The notes under the pieces: model-generated | Told to the model about the DNA's origin: nothing | Database searches by the model: none | Seen by the model: only the letters and a program-made list of their open reading frames with translations | Made by a program: the position numbers and the translations under genes | Assembly (NCBI RefSeq): GCF_011634895.1 | Contig: NZ_SIRR01000003.1 | Span: forward strand, 124,001-188,000 | DNA length: 64,000 bases | Direction of reading: 5' to 3' | DNA from: Rheinheimera pleomorphica | GTDB taxonomy: Bacteria; Pseudomonadota; Gammaproteobacteria; Enterobacterales; Alteromonadaceae | Shown here: in pieces, positions 45,939-53,242 of the stretch | Numbering within the stretch: the first letter of the stretch is position 1 | Layout of the letters: each line of letters begins with the position of its first letter

Positions 45939-46253
45939 ATGTATTGGCTGGTGTTAATTATCGCCGGTGTGTTAGAAGCAGGCTGGCTGATTGGTATTGA
46001 AAAATCAGCGTCTTTTAGCAAAATCCCCTATGTTATCTTCGCCGTGGCCTGCATGAGTGCAAGCTTACTGCTATTTGGTATCTCGCTAAAACAGATACCG
46101 GCAGCAACCGCTTATCTGGTGTGGCTGGCGGTGGGTGTAGTGTCTATTACGTTGATTAACCATCTGTTTTTTGAGCAACTGATTACCGGCCGTCAGCTGT
46201 TTTGTTTTGCCCTGATTATCTGTGGTGTAGCGGGGTTAAAACTGTCTGGTTAA
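45939..46253 (+). CDS. gdx: SMR-family guanidinium exporter (Gdx/SugE type)
   Basis: A 104-residue small multidrug resistance protein with four membrane helices. The start is ATG 45939 (MYWLVLIIAGVLEAGW) with GGAG 6 nt upstream; an ATG at 45927 is in frame but would bury the ribosome-binding site. Glu13 in helix 1 (AGVLEAGWLIG) is the proton/substrate-coupling glutamate of the family. IPAATAYLVWLAVGVV is the usual helix-3 motif. The guanidine-II riboswitch just upstream shows that this SMR protein exports guanidinium rather than general drugs. Confidence 0.92.
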   Translation: MYWLVLIIAGVLEAGWLIGIEKSASFSKIPYVIFAVACMSASLLLFGISLKQIPAATAYLVWLAVGVVSITLINHLFFEQLITGRQLFCFALIICGVAGLKLSG

Positions 46254-46271
46254 ATCATCACAGAGTCCGAC

Positions 46272-46306
46272 TAATGAGGTGATTAACAGTAATATTCACC
46301 TCATTA
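46272..46306. repeat. Perfect 11-bp inverted repeat after gdx
   Basis: TAATGAGGTGA at 46272-46282 and TCACCTCATTA at 46296-46306 with a 13-nt loop, 18 bp after the gdx stop and 54 bp from the convergent gene's stop. No T-run follows on either strand, so it could be a weak bidirectional terminator or a boundary palindrome of the defence island. Confidence 0.55.
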
Positions 46307-46360
46307 TGTGAGCAGATTATTCAGGTTAATCAGTTGTTGTGCAGTGATGAATACACTGGC

Positions 46361-47182
46361 TTAACCTGTCACCTCTACCGGCAACGGTGTTGCAGCTCGG
46401 TATGACAGGTCATCGTAGTAAAACCTTTTAAATCTGCGGATCAACGCCAGCGATATTTCATCTTCTTTAACTAAGCGTTGCGTAACATCCATATTGGCAG
46501 CGCGCAGTATGTCGGCATGTTTTGTTAGTGCGGCTTCGGCCTGGGCTAAGTTGCCGTCAAAATCGGCGGGTACAGTGCCCAACAAATTCACCTGATACTG
46601 CTCGGTATCGTTAAGCTCTGCAAATGGCAGAATTTCAACATACATACCCGACAACACGTTGTTGGCCTTTTTCGCCTTGTCGCGCAGCGCACCCCTTGGG
46701 TCTGCTGCATCAATTCTGTTGTTAAACGCTGTGGGTAGTGCAGGGCGGGAATAGCGTGCGGCCAGCCAATCAGCAAAGTGACGCACGTCGTATTCTTGCA
46801 TTTGTCTATCTGTGGTAGGACTTAGGCCTTGCAGAAGTGTTTTAGGCACGAATAGCTTTTCAAAGGCTTTTATTTCAATATGTTTTTCAGCCGACATATC
46901 GGAGCCGGGCAGACGCTGAATAAATTTGCTGTGAAGAAGGCGAGCGTTTTTATTGTGCTGGTAGTTACCGTCAGGTTTAGCAATTAACCTGGCTGCGTAA
47001 ACTTCAACATGCGGGTCCAGCTCCAGGTTGTTGTTGGCAATATCACAAGACTGCGAGGCGACAATCAACACAAAGGGCTGGTTGATTGTCACGCCAATTT
47101 TTGCACAAATATGGGTTGCGTCAGCGTCGCTAAAGAGTGAGCCTTGCTGCCATCCATTTTGCTCCAGCGCACTGCCAATCAT
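46361..47182 (-). CDS. Unrecognised protein with SQSCDIAN motif (third gene of island cassette)
   Basis: A 273-residue soluble protein I cannot assign. Visible features: a hydrophobic strand leading into a Ser/Cys motif (FVLIVASQSCDIANNNLELDP) at about residues 37-57, the middle stretch FEKLFVPKTLLQGLSPTTD, and a helical C-terminal part ending in ALIRRFKRFYYDDLSYRA. No signal peptide or membrane segment. ATG 47180-47182 has GGAG upstream and lies 14 bp after the stop of the XRE gene, so it is the last gene of a three-gene operon. The position next to a restriction system suggests defence or phage interaction, but no activity can be inferred from the sequence. Confidence 0.6.
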   Translation of the reverse strand: MIGSALEQNGWQQGSLFSDADATHICAKIGVTINQPFVLIVASQSCDIANNNLELDPHVEVYAARLIAKPDGNYQHNKNARLLHSKFIQRLPGSDMSAEKHIEIKAFEKLFVPKTLLQGLSPTTDRQMQEYDVRHFADWLAARYSRPALPTAFNNRIDAADPRGALRDKAKKANNVLSGMYVEILPFAELNDTEQYQVNLLGTVPADFDGNLAQAEAALTKHADILRAANMDVTQRLVKEDEISLALIRRFKRFYYDDLSYRAATPLPVEVTG

Positions 47183-47196
47183 GCCGGTTGTCTCCT

Positions 47197-47760
47197 TTAC
47201 GCAAAGGGATCAGCCAGCGACCGTGCAGGCTGGTGTTGCAGGCTTAGTCGGGTGCCGGCAAACAACAAGGTATTTTGGTTTGCACCATTTCGCAGCAGTT
47301 CAAGCAGGGTGTTCCCCTCTAATACCGGCGTGTTCAGCAATTCAGTTGGTTTGGGTAAGCCACTCTTAGCCCACTCATTGGCCGTAAGCTGTAACTCATG
47401 GATGCGATTAAGTGTTGCCGTGCGAGGGGCCGCGCTGCCATCTATCCAGTTGTAGATACTCTTACGCGTGCTGCCAATAACCTCAGCCAATTGCTCTTTG
47501 GTTAAACCGAAGGTGGCGCTTATGGTTTCAATCGCTACAGCAAGCGAATTACCTTTGCTGATCACAAAAGACACCTTTGCACCACTGGGTGACTGGCTGT
47601 AACTAACGGTAGCCGTACCACCAGAGCCTTTTAATATACCGGGTAAAGCGTAGCCAACTTCATCCTTAACCAAATTAATTGACGTCGGCATGCGTCGGTA
47701 GCTGGTGTTTAATTGCTGCCAGTCTGGGCAATCAGCGTTCCATTCTGCGGTTACGACCAT
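47197..47760 (-). CDS. XRE-type helix-turn-helix protein
   Basis: A 187-residue protein started at ATG 47758-47760 (MVVTAEWNADCPDWQQLN) because GAGGG precedes it; the frame extends 36 bp upstream into the previous gene. The central helix-turn-helix is clear: AVAIETISATFGLTKEQLAEVIGSTRKSIYNWIDGSAAP at about residues 78-116, written here as one domain with LTKEQLAEVIGSTRKSIYNW as its core. The N-terminal 75 residues and C-terminal 50 residues show no known domain. It overlaps the end of the TIGR04255-like gene by 10 bp. It may regulate the cassette through the tandem repeat at 48567-48589, or bind DNA as part of the system. Confidence 0.7.
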   Translation of the reverse strand: MVVTAEWNADCPDWQQLNTSYRRMPTSINLVKDEVGYALPGILKGSGGTATVSYSQSPSGAKVSFVISKGNSLAVAIETISATFGLTKEQLAEVIGSTRKSIYNWIDGSAAPRTATLNRIHELQLTANEWAKSGLPKPTELLNTPVLEGNTLLELLRNGANQNTLLFAGTRLSLQHQPARSLADPFA

Positions 47761-48530
47761 TTTGCTTCCCTCGCATAGTCTGTAGTTACCTGCCAAAACG
47801 CGGCCCTTGACGCTTCATGCAGGGCATCTAATCTTGTCAGTGCTTGTTCAAGCTCAAATGTCACCGACTCCTCGCCAGCTTCCCAGATATGATCAAAATC
47901 TAACAGCAGCCGTTCGGTCGCGGCCTGATCACGAGCAATATGCACCGGCACATTGCCAATGTCAGGTGGGCAAGTCAGCGGCATTACACCAAACCAGGAT
48001 CGAATACACAGGGTTCCGCTTTGGGTTTGAATATAGTTTTCTGTTTTTAAATGGCGGGTGCTGCCAAGGCTTTGCGTTGCTGCAGTTGGGATAAATTTTT
48101 CATCAACCAACTGGGAGAACTGCTCGTTGTTTTCTGTGGTAACTAAATCACAGTAGCGCAGGCCGATACGTAACAGCAAAGACGGCTCTACTATTTCAAT
48201 AACGGTTTGCAGCGCATGTTTGCAGGCCTCAGCAAAGCCATCAAAACGCGGATAGTCATTGGTAAAGTACACCAGTTTATCCTGGCTAATATCTATCGCA
48301 TGCTTTTTATCGCCGGAGATAAACGACCAGCGATGGCTGGACGCAATTTCAAACTGATCGGCCTGCACATGGATAGATTGCTCAGTACTTTTGCGAAACG
48401 TAGGGTACTGCCTGCGCAGCGCCTCCTGCAATTTTGGAATATATTGCTCAATTTGCAGGATCTGCGAAAAACGAAACTCGACAAGCACCAGTTTAAGCGG
48501 CTGGTTTTCAAGCTTTCTGTATTCAGTCAC
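47751..48530 (-). CDS. TIGR04255-like protein (first gene of island cassette)
   Basis: A 259-residue protein starting at GTG 48528-48530 with AGGATAA upstream. The order of features, PLKLVLVEFRFS near the N-terminus, then QFEIASSHRWSFISGDKKHAI, DISQDKLVYFTNDYPRFDGF and LLLRIGLRYCDLV, fits the sporadically distributed family TIGR04255, whose biochemical function is unknown to me. The final part (GEESVTFELEQALTRLDALHEASRAAFWQVTTDYA region) is a helical tail with an acidic stretch. It is the promoter-proximal gene of a three-gene operon and overlaps the XRE gene. Family members tend to occur in accessory regions. Confidence 0.65.
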   Translation of the reverse strand: MTEYRKLENQPLKLVLVEFRFSQILQIEQYIPKLQEALRRQYPTFRKSTEQSIHVQADQFEIASSHRWSFISGDKKHAIDISQDKLVYFTNDYPRFDGFAEACKHALQTVIEIVEPSLLLRIGLRYCDLVTTENNEQFSQLVDEKFIPTAATQSLGSTRHLKTENYIQTQSGTLCIRSWFGVMPLTCPPDIGNVPVHIARDQAATERLLLDFDHIWEAGEESVTFELEQALTRLDALHEASRAAFWQVTTDYAREAKWS

Positions 48531-48566
48531 ACCCGTTATCCTTTTGGTTTAGCTAACAGCGGCATA

Positions 48567-48589
48567 AAATTATACACGAAATTATACAC
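48567..48589 (-). promoter_or_regulatory. Tandem 12-bp direct repeat at the cassette promoter
   Basis: AAATTATACAC occurs at 48567-48577 and again at 48579-48589. Read on the minus strand each copy is GTGTATAATTT, which contains a perfect TATAAT -10 box, 37-60 bp upstream of the GTG of the TIGR04255-like gene. Duplicated -10 boxes or a repeated operator for the XRE protein are both possible. Confidence 0.5.
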
Positions 48590-48714
48590 TGCAACTATCA
48601 ATCTATGTGACAACGGGGTTTTAAGCAAGTTTCGGTTTTGAAAAAATGGTCGCTGAGTGCAACACGATAATGCTAAGTTAGTTCATTCACGCTAAGCCGC
48701 AAGAAGTGACCAAA

Positions 48715-49818
48715 TCACTGTTGCTGTGGAAGGGCATCAAATAAACCAATACTCTGGCACGCGTCAAGAAATGGTTTTTTTAGAAAGTTGCACTCAGCGA
48801 ATGGCTTATTTTGTGTTTGTCTTGTTAATGTACGAAGAAAATGTGCAGGATCACGGCCGTCTTCTTTCCATTCATCCAGTACTTGTGTCAGCCAGTATTT
48901 ACCGTCGTTATCACCGCAGAATTTGGCTTTGTAGCGCTCTTCAATGCCATAGACTTCCTTCCACGTTTCGATCTCATCGTTAATTGCAACCGGGCCAAAT
49001 TGGAGAGTAATGTCGGTTGGAGTAAGCTTAGTAATATCGGAGTGCTGCAAATCAACTTTTAGATCTATTGAATGTGCCGTTGTTTTGTAAGGATAGAAGA
49101 CAACACGCCTACGAACAGTTCTAACCGGATCTTTAGGTGTATAGGTAGGATTCTTGCTGGTTTTGTAACTACTGTTGCAGTAATGACAAGCCGGAACCAA
49201 ATTTTTAAAGTTGATCGAGTTAAAAGGATAAATGGCTTTAGGTAAATAATGGTCGTAGGCTTCGCGTTTACTATGATATTCGCTCAACAAATCACTGATA
49301 CCGCAAAAAGGACATTTCCCAGTTTTATTGGTTTTAACAAAAGCGTGATAGTGATCGTCAATTTCACCAATCTTTTCGCGTAGTGCTGCAAGATTAAGTA
49401 GTGAATGAGAATATATGTCTTTGAAAAATTTACCTAGTTGTTCAGTTAGGTCTACGTGAATAGCTGCAATGTCTGAGTATCGTGCTAATTGTGTGCTTGG
49501 GTCATTGTTACAGACCTTCTCTATTTCATTGTTGGCTTTATACCATTGTTTAAATTGATCTATTTGTTGTGGCGTTAATGGTTCAAAAAGAGCATAAATA
49601 GCTTTTATTTCTTTATAAAACTGCTTGCCACGGGTTGGTGCGTTCGAGGCAAAGCCGAATGACGTAAGCACCTCTTTTAAATCTGGATTGTTATCAAATA
49701 ATTCCAGAGTAAATTCAGTTCCAATAGGTGCCTTACACCACACTTCAAAAAAAATAAAATCGATAAACTCCTGCATCTTCTCCATCTGATGCGGTACATA
49801 GGTGTAAGGGAACAGCAT
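48715..49818 (-). CDS. HNH endonuclease, Septu PtuB-like partner
   Basis: A 367-residue nuclease. The HNH fold with structural zinc is clear: Cys169-x2-Cys172 (GKCPFCGIS), Asp-His at 189-190 (EAYDHYLPKAIYPFNS), Asn in NFKNLVPAC, and Cys211-x2-Cys214 (ACHYCNSSYKTSK). The first 160 residues are a helical domain of no recognised type. Its ATG overlaps the TAA of the ATPase gene (TAATG), so both are made together. ATPase-HNH pairs of this kind form Septu and retron-linked defence modules; this protein is longer than the PtuB proteins I recall. Codon use and base composition are more A/T rich than the core genes, suggesting transfer. Confidence 0.82.
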   Translation of the reverse strand: MLFPYTYVPHQMEKMQEFIDFIFFEVWCKAPIGTEFTLELFDNNPDLKEVLTSFGFASNAPTRGKQFYKEIKAIYALFEPLTPQQIDQFKQWYKANNEIEKVCNNDPSTQLARYSDIAAIHVDLTEQLGKFFKDIYSHSLLNLAALREKIGEIDDHYHAFVKTNKTGKCPFCGISDLLSEYHSKREAYDHYLPKAIYPFNSINFKNLVPACHYCNSSYKTSKNPTYTPKDPVRTVRRRVVFYPYKTTAHSIDLKVDLQHSDITKLTPTDITLQFGPVAINDEIETWKEVYGIEERYKAKFCGDNDGKYWLTQVLDEWKEDGRDPAHFLRTLTRQTQNKPFAECNFLKKPFLDACQSIGLFDALPQQQ

Positions 49819-51659
49819 TAGTGTTCAGCCTCCTCATTATTGCCTTGTTCACTCGCCAGTATGGCTTTGATTAATAATAACTTTTCTACTGAGTCGCCTA
49901 GATTTCTGTGAATTTCGTTGATCAATTCTTCGTTATTTTCATCACCCTGCTCAAAGCGTTGGCGTAGCGTGTCCAGAATTTCCTGAGCATAAGCACCAAT
50001 CGTCTCGCGCTTGCCAAAGGTGCTCATGGTTATTTTATTGATTGATGCACCCAACGTATTGTACTCAGGTGTTTTGATTGTGACGTTACCGTCTTGCTTT
50101 TTAAACACCAATACCTTCTCGGGCTTGCTGTCGGAGATTAAAAATGGCGTATGGGTGGTTATCAACATTTCCTGGCTGGCGTCGCCATCTTTCGGGAAAC
50201 ACTGACGCAACCGGCTGATAAAGTTGGCGCGCCAGTCGGGGTTAAAGTGGGTTTCGGGCTCGTCCAGTAGAAACAGACTGTTGGTATTGCGAAATAGCAG
50301 GCACAAGCCAAGGCTGTGGAGCAACTGGTGTTCACCATCCGACAGTTCTTTTAGCAACATCGGCTTTTTTGCACCCTTTTTTGTAAAGTAAAAATTCTTA
50401 AAACGCATAATGCGTTGATCAGAAGGCAATACCGGAATGGTTTCACTCACATAATGGCTCTTGCTACGATACAAATCAGCTTTGATTGAGTCGCCAACCG
50501 TGTACAGGTTTAAGTTTAATAAAACTTGAAAAGCGTGGAACAAGTGGCGCACAGAGTTTTCTGGATTTTCAAAGTCTTGAAAGTTTTGTCTAAATGCTTG
50601 TTTTGTCGCTGGGGTTACCCAGTAGTCAAGGATAAGAACATCGTTAGCCTCATCTTCATAACTAAGCGTGGCGCAGCGTTTAAGTGAGCTAATAATGCGA
50701 TCTGATTTTTTATCGCCTTCAAGCAGGTGTAGCAGATTCAGGCGATAACTTGGGTTACCCCGCTCATCTTTTTCAAGGCTAAGTGCCGGATGATCTTGTA
50801 TTATGCTTTCTAAAGTTCGTTGCTGATTATCGCTATCACTGTCAAAAGTTTCAACTTGAGCAGCCGTCAGTGAAATACTCCGGCGTAAAATAATCCGAAA
50901 CTCACTAAGTGAATTTATACCAATATCTTTTTGGAATGGCTGTAAGGTATCTTCGTTCTGAAATAGATAATTACACAGCAAAATTGCCTGGCTGAAACTA
51001 CTATCAAGGCAAATCATTCTTGCTTCAGGCTTTTGATTGTAGATACCTTGGTTTTTTAGTATTTGCCAGTATTCATCAAATTGAATAAAGCGAATTTTAA
51101 AAAACGGTACACTAATAATTTCATTCTCACCAGACGAGTAGCTGATGACATATTCAGGCAACAACTTTCGTCGTAAAGCTCTCCCTAAACTAGTTTCTTT
51201 ATCTTTCTCCAACGCCTCTAATCTTTTCCAACATCTTAGGTCTTCCTCCCATATCCACCATTGAGGATATTGTGCCACTTCCTTTGATATTTTTAATCTG
51301 GTTCGTTTATTTTCGCTCTTTAGTTCTGGAGGAGATTGAATAATGTATTCAATCTCAAACCCATCTGGTACAGAATAATTAGCGCGGAATCCTCTAGGGT
51401 TAAGTTGAGATTCATAGTCAAAATTATCAGGTCTGTTCCCTAAATATTGACATTCCAACTGAAAAAAAATCGCGCTGAGTAGTTCAAGGAGGTTCGATTT
51501 GCCACTGCCATTTCGCCCAGCACAAATGAAAGGGGCAAATTCACCTAGATTGGCAAGTTCTTCCTGAAGATCCAATTCGCGAATAAAATAATGTTCAAAA
51601 CCATATGGTAAGCTTCGAAAACCTTTAGGGTCAGTGATTTTAAGTCGCAATAGCTTCAT
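49818..51659 (-). CDS. Restriction-system-associated AAA ATPase (PtuA-like)
   Basis: A 613-residue SMC/OLD-like ABC-type ATPase. Walker A is GRNGSGKSN at residues 48-56 (FICAGRNGSGKSNLLELL), the signature region is KELSDGEHQLLHSLGLCLL at about 434-452, and Walker B is LFLLDEPETHFNPDW at about 460-474, followed by an H-loop-like ITTHTPFLISD. No TOPRIM domain is apparent, so it is not a complete OLD nuclease; the nuclease is supplied by the next gene. The ATG overlaps the hsdS stop by 4 bp and the stop overlaps the HNH start by 1 bp. It fits the family of ATPases found linked to type I restriction systems. It probably senses infection and triggers the HNH nuclease; that is inference. Confidence 0.85.
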   Translation of the reverse strand: MKLLRLKITDPKGFRSLPYGFEHYFIRELDLQEELANLGEFAPFICAGRNGSGKSNLLELLSAIFFQLECQYLGNRPDNFDYESQLNPRGFRANYSVPDGFEIEYIIQSPPELKSENKRTRLKISKEVAQYPQWWIWEEDLRCWKRLEALEKDKETSLGRALRRKLLPEYVISYSSGENEIISVPFFKIRFIQFDEYWQILKNQGIYNQKPEARMICLDSSFSQAILLCNYLFQNEDTLQPFQKDIGINSLSEFRIILRRSISLTAAQVETFDSDSDNQQRTLESIIQDHPALSLEKDERGNPSYRLNLLHLLEGDKKSDRIISSLKRCATLSYEDEANDVLILDYWVTPATKQAFRQNFQDFENPENSVRHLFHAFQVLLNLNLYTVGDSIKADLYRSKSHYVSETIPVLPSDQRIMRFKNFYFTKKGAKKPMLLKELSDGEHQLLHSLGLCLLFRNTNSLFLLDEPETHFNPDWRANFISRLRQCFPKDGDASQEMLITTHTPFLISDSKPEKVLVFKKQDGNVTIKTPEYNTLGASINKITMSTFGKRETIGAYAQEILDTLRQRFEQGDENNEELINEIHRNLGDSVEKLLLIKAILASEQGNNEEAEH

Positions 51660-53242
51660 CTAGCCGTACCTTTGCCGTAGCGACTTTGGCTTTCATTAAC
51701 TATAAGCTGAATTTGATTATTTTCCTCGTCAAAAAGCTGTGCAAGCCTTTCGGACTTTAATGCTTCAAACACCCAGTCTTTGATGATCTCGTAATCGTCC
51801 ACTCCCAGCTCAAAATCCGTTTCTGGGTGCAGTTCGACTATACGGGCTTGAGCTGCAGCAATAAAATCGTTGACAGAAAATGGAGCAAAACCGATTTGCA
51901 GACAATAACTTTCCAACCATTCATAAAGCAAACGTTCGCGCAGCGAGCTGTTGGTTTGGGCGTCTAACAGATAATCGGTATCGGGCAGGTTGATGGGTAA
52001 ATCTTCAGTTTCAGGTATGGTGACTTGTTCCGAAGCATCGGCTTTCGTTGTATTGACCTGAACATCCGGCAATGGCACTCGCGATAAATCCAGCGCACCT
52101 TTAAAGGCTTGCTGGCTGAGTGCAACGTAGAGTGATTCCAGATCATCCAGGCTTTGCTGGTAGCGGGATTTAAGCGTTTCGATCTTTTCTACGATGCTGG
52201 CAAATTGGTTTTGAGGTTCTATTGGCGGCTTGACTAAGGTGATTTTTTCAAAATCTCCTTTTGTCAGGATTTTTTTCATACCTTTTGCAGCATGACTTTG
52301 AATATACGCCTGACTCAACTTGAAGAGACCGTATAGATAAAGAGGATTAACATCTTTGCCAGGTTGTATAGCATTTATTTGTTGATTGAAAGCTACTGTT
52401 CTATCAGTTAATGCTGCGCGACCAATGGATTCAATGCTACCAGCAATGCACGCAATAAGAAGAGCGCCTTTTTCCAGCATTCTGGCTTTATGTGATCCTT
52501 TTTCAGAAAGATGTTCAGCTGCATGTGTGATATACATTGCATCTTTGGGGATGTTATCTGTTTTTATCCACTCGATGAAATCGCCATCGTAATTAGAGGG
52601 CTCATTTCTAGGTGGAGTATTTCCAGTTAAAATTCTACCGAATGTTTTTAACTCAGGTTTATCCCATGCCCTCTCATTCCTTACCGGATCACCAAACATT
52701 TCGAAAAACACGCTTTTCAGCAGGTCGTCGAGTTGTTGCAGATGTTGTTTGCGCTGGGTGATAAGTCCTTCCACGCTGCCAAGTAGATGGGCAATGCGGA
52801 TTTGGTCGTCGAAGGATGGTAAGGGAATTTTTATCTCTGCCAAAGATTTTAAATTGAGAGTTTTCCCCATTACAGCCTGGTTAGAGCCGCCATATGTTAC
52901 AGACTTTAACGCGTAATAGAGATATTCAGCAGTCAGTTTCTTACCATCTTTAATAGAAAAAGCGGCAATAGCTTCATTCGTAAAGAGATCGCAACCAGCA
53001 AAAGCCATTTTACCTATAGTTAGTTTGAAACTGAAAAGTAATGTCCCTTTTTTTACAAGTTTGCATCGGGCATCTTTAACACCAATATCAGTTATCTGCT
53101 CTTTTGTTTCAGTGACAGTTTTTGAATTGAGATCTCGAATTGAAACCCATGGATACCCATCGCCCCAATATTCCGCTTTGTTTCTTGATGGGGTTCGTCC
53201 TATGGAAATGTCTAAGAGGCTAGACAGTTTTTCCTGTCTCAT
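51656..53242 (-). CDS. hsdS: Type I restriction-modification specificity subunit HsdS with C-terminal extension
   Basis: A 528-residue specificity subunit. Two target-recognition domains are visible: the first opens with LLDISIGRTPSRNKAEYWG and YPWVSIRDL (about residues 8-35), the second with RILTGNTPPRNEPSNYDGDF and IEWIKTDNIP (about 208-235). Each is followed by a conserved coiled coil (RIAHLLGSVEGLITQRKQHL; SRYQQSLDDLESLYVALS). Residues from about 395 to 528 are an extra acidic helical tail (EWLESYCLQIGFAPF, FELGVDDYEIIKDWVFEAL) absent from standard HsdS. It overlaps hsdM and the ATPase gene by 4 bp each. The target sequence cannot be read from the protein. The region is A/T rich. Confidence 0.9.
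   Translation of the reverse strand: MRQEKLSSLLDISIGRTPSRNKAEYWGDGYPWVSIRDLNSKTVTETKEQITDIGVKDARCKLVKKGTLLFSFKLTIGKMAFAGCDLFTNEAIAAFSIKDGKKLTAEYLYYALKSVTYGGSNQAVMGKTLNLKSLAEIKIPLPSFDDQIRIAHLLGSVEGLITQRKQHLQQLDDLLKSVFFEMFGDPVRNERAWDKPELKTFGRILTGNTPPRNEPSNYDGDFIEWIKTDNIPKDAMYITHAAEHLSEKGSHKARMLEKGALLIACIAGSIESIGRAALTDRTVAFNQQINAIQPGKDVNPLYLYGLFKLSQAYIQSHAAKGMKKILTKGDFEKITLVKPPIEPQNQFASIVEKIETLKSRYQQSLDDLESLYVALSQQAFKGALDLSRVPLPDVQVNTTKADASEQVTIPETEDLPINLPDTDYLLDAQTNSSLRERLLYEWLESYCLQIGFAPFSVNDFIAAAQARIVELHPETDFELGVDDYEIIKDWVFEALKSERLAQLFDEENNQIQLIVNESQSRYGKGTAR

Noticed and set aside
46272-46306. An attachment site of the defence island.
   Set aside because: No second copy at the right edge and no integrase; it is only a perfect inverted repeat between converging genes.
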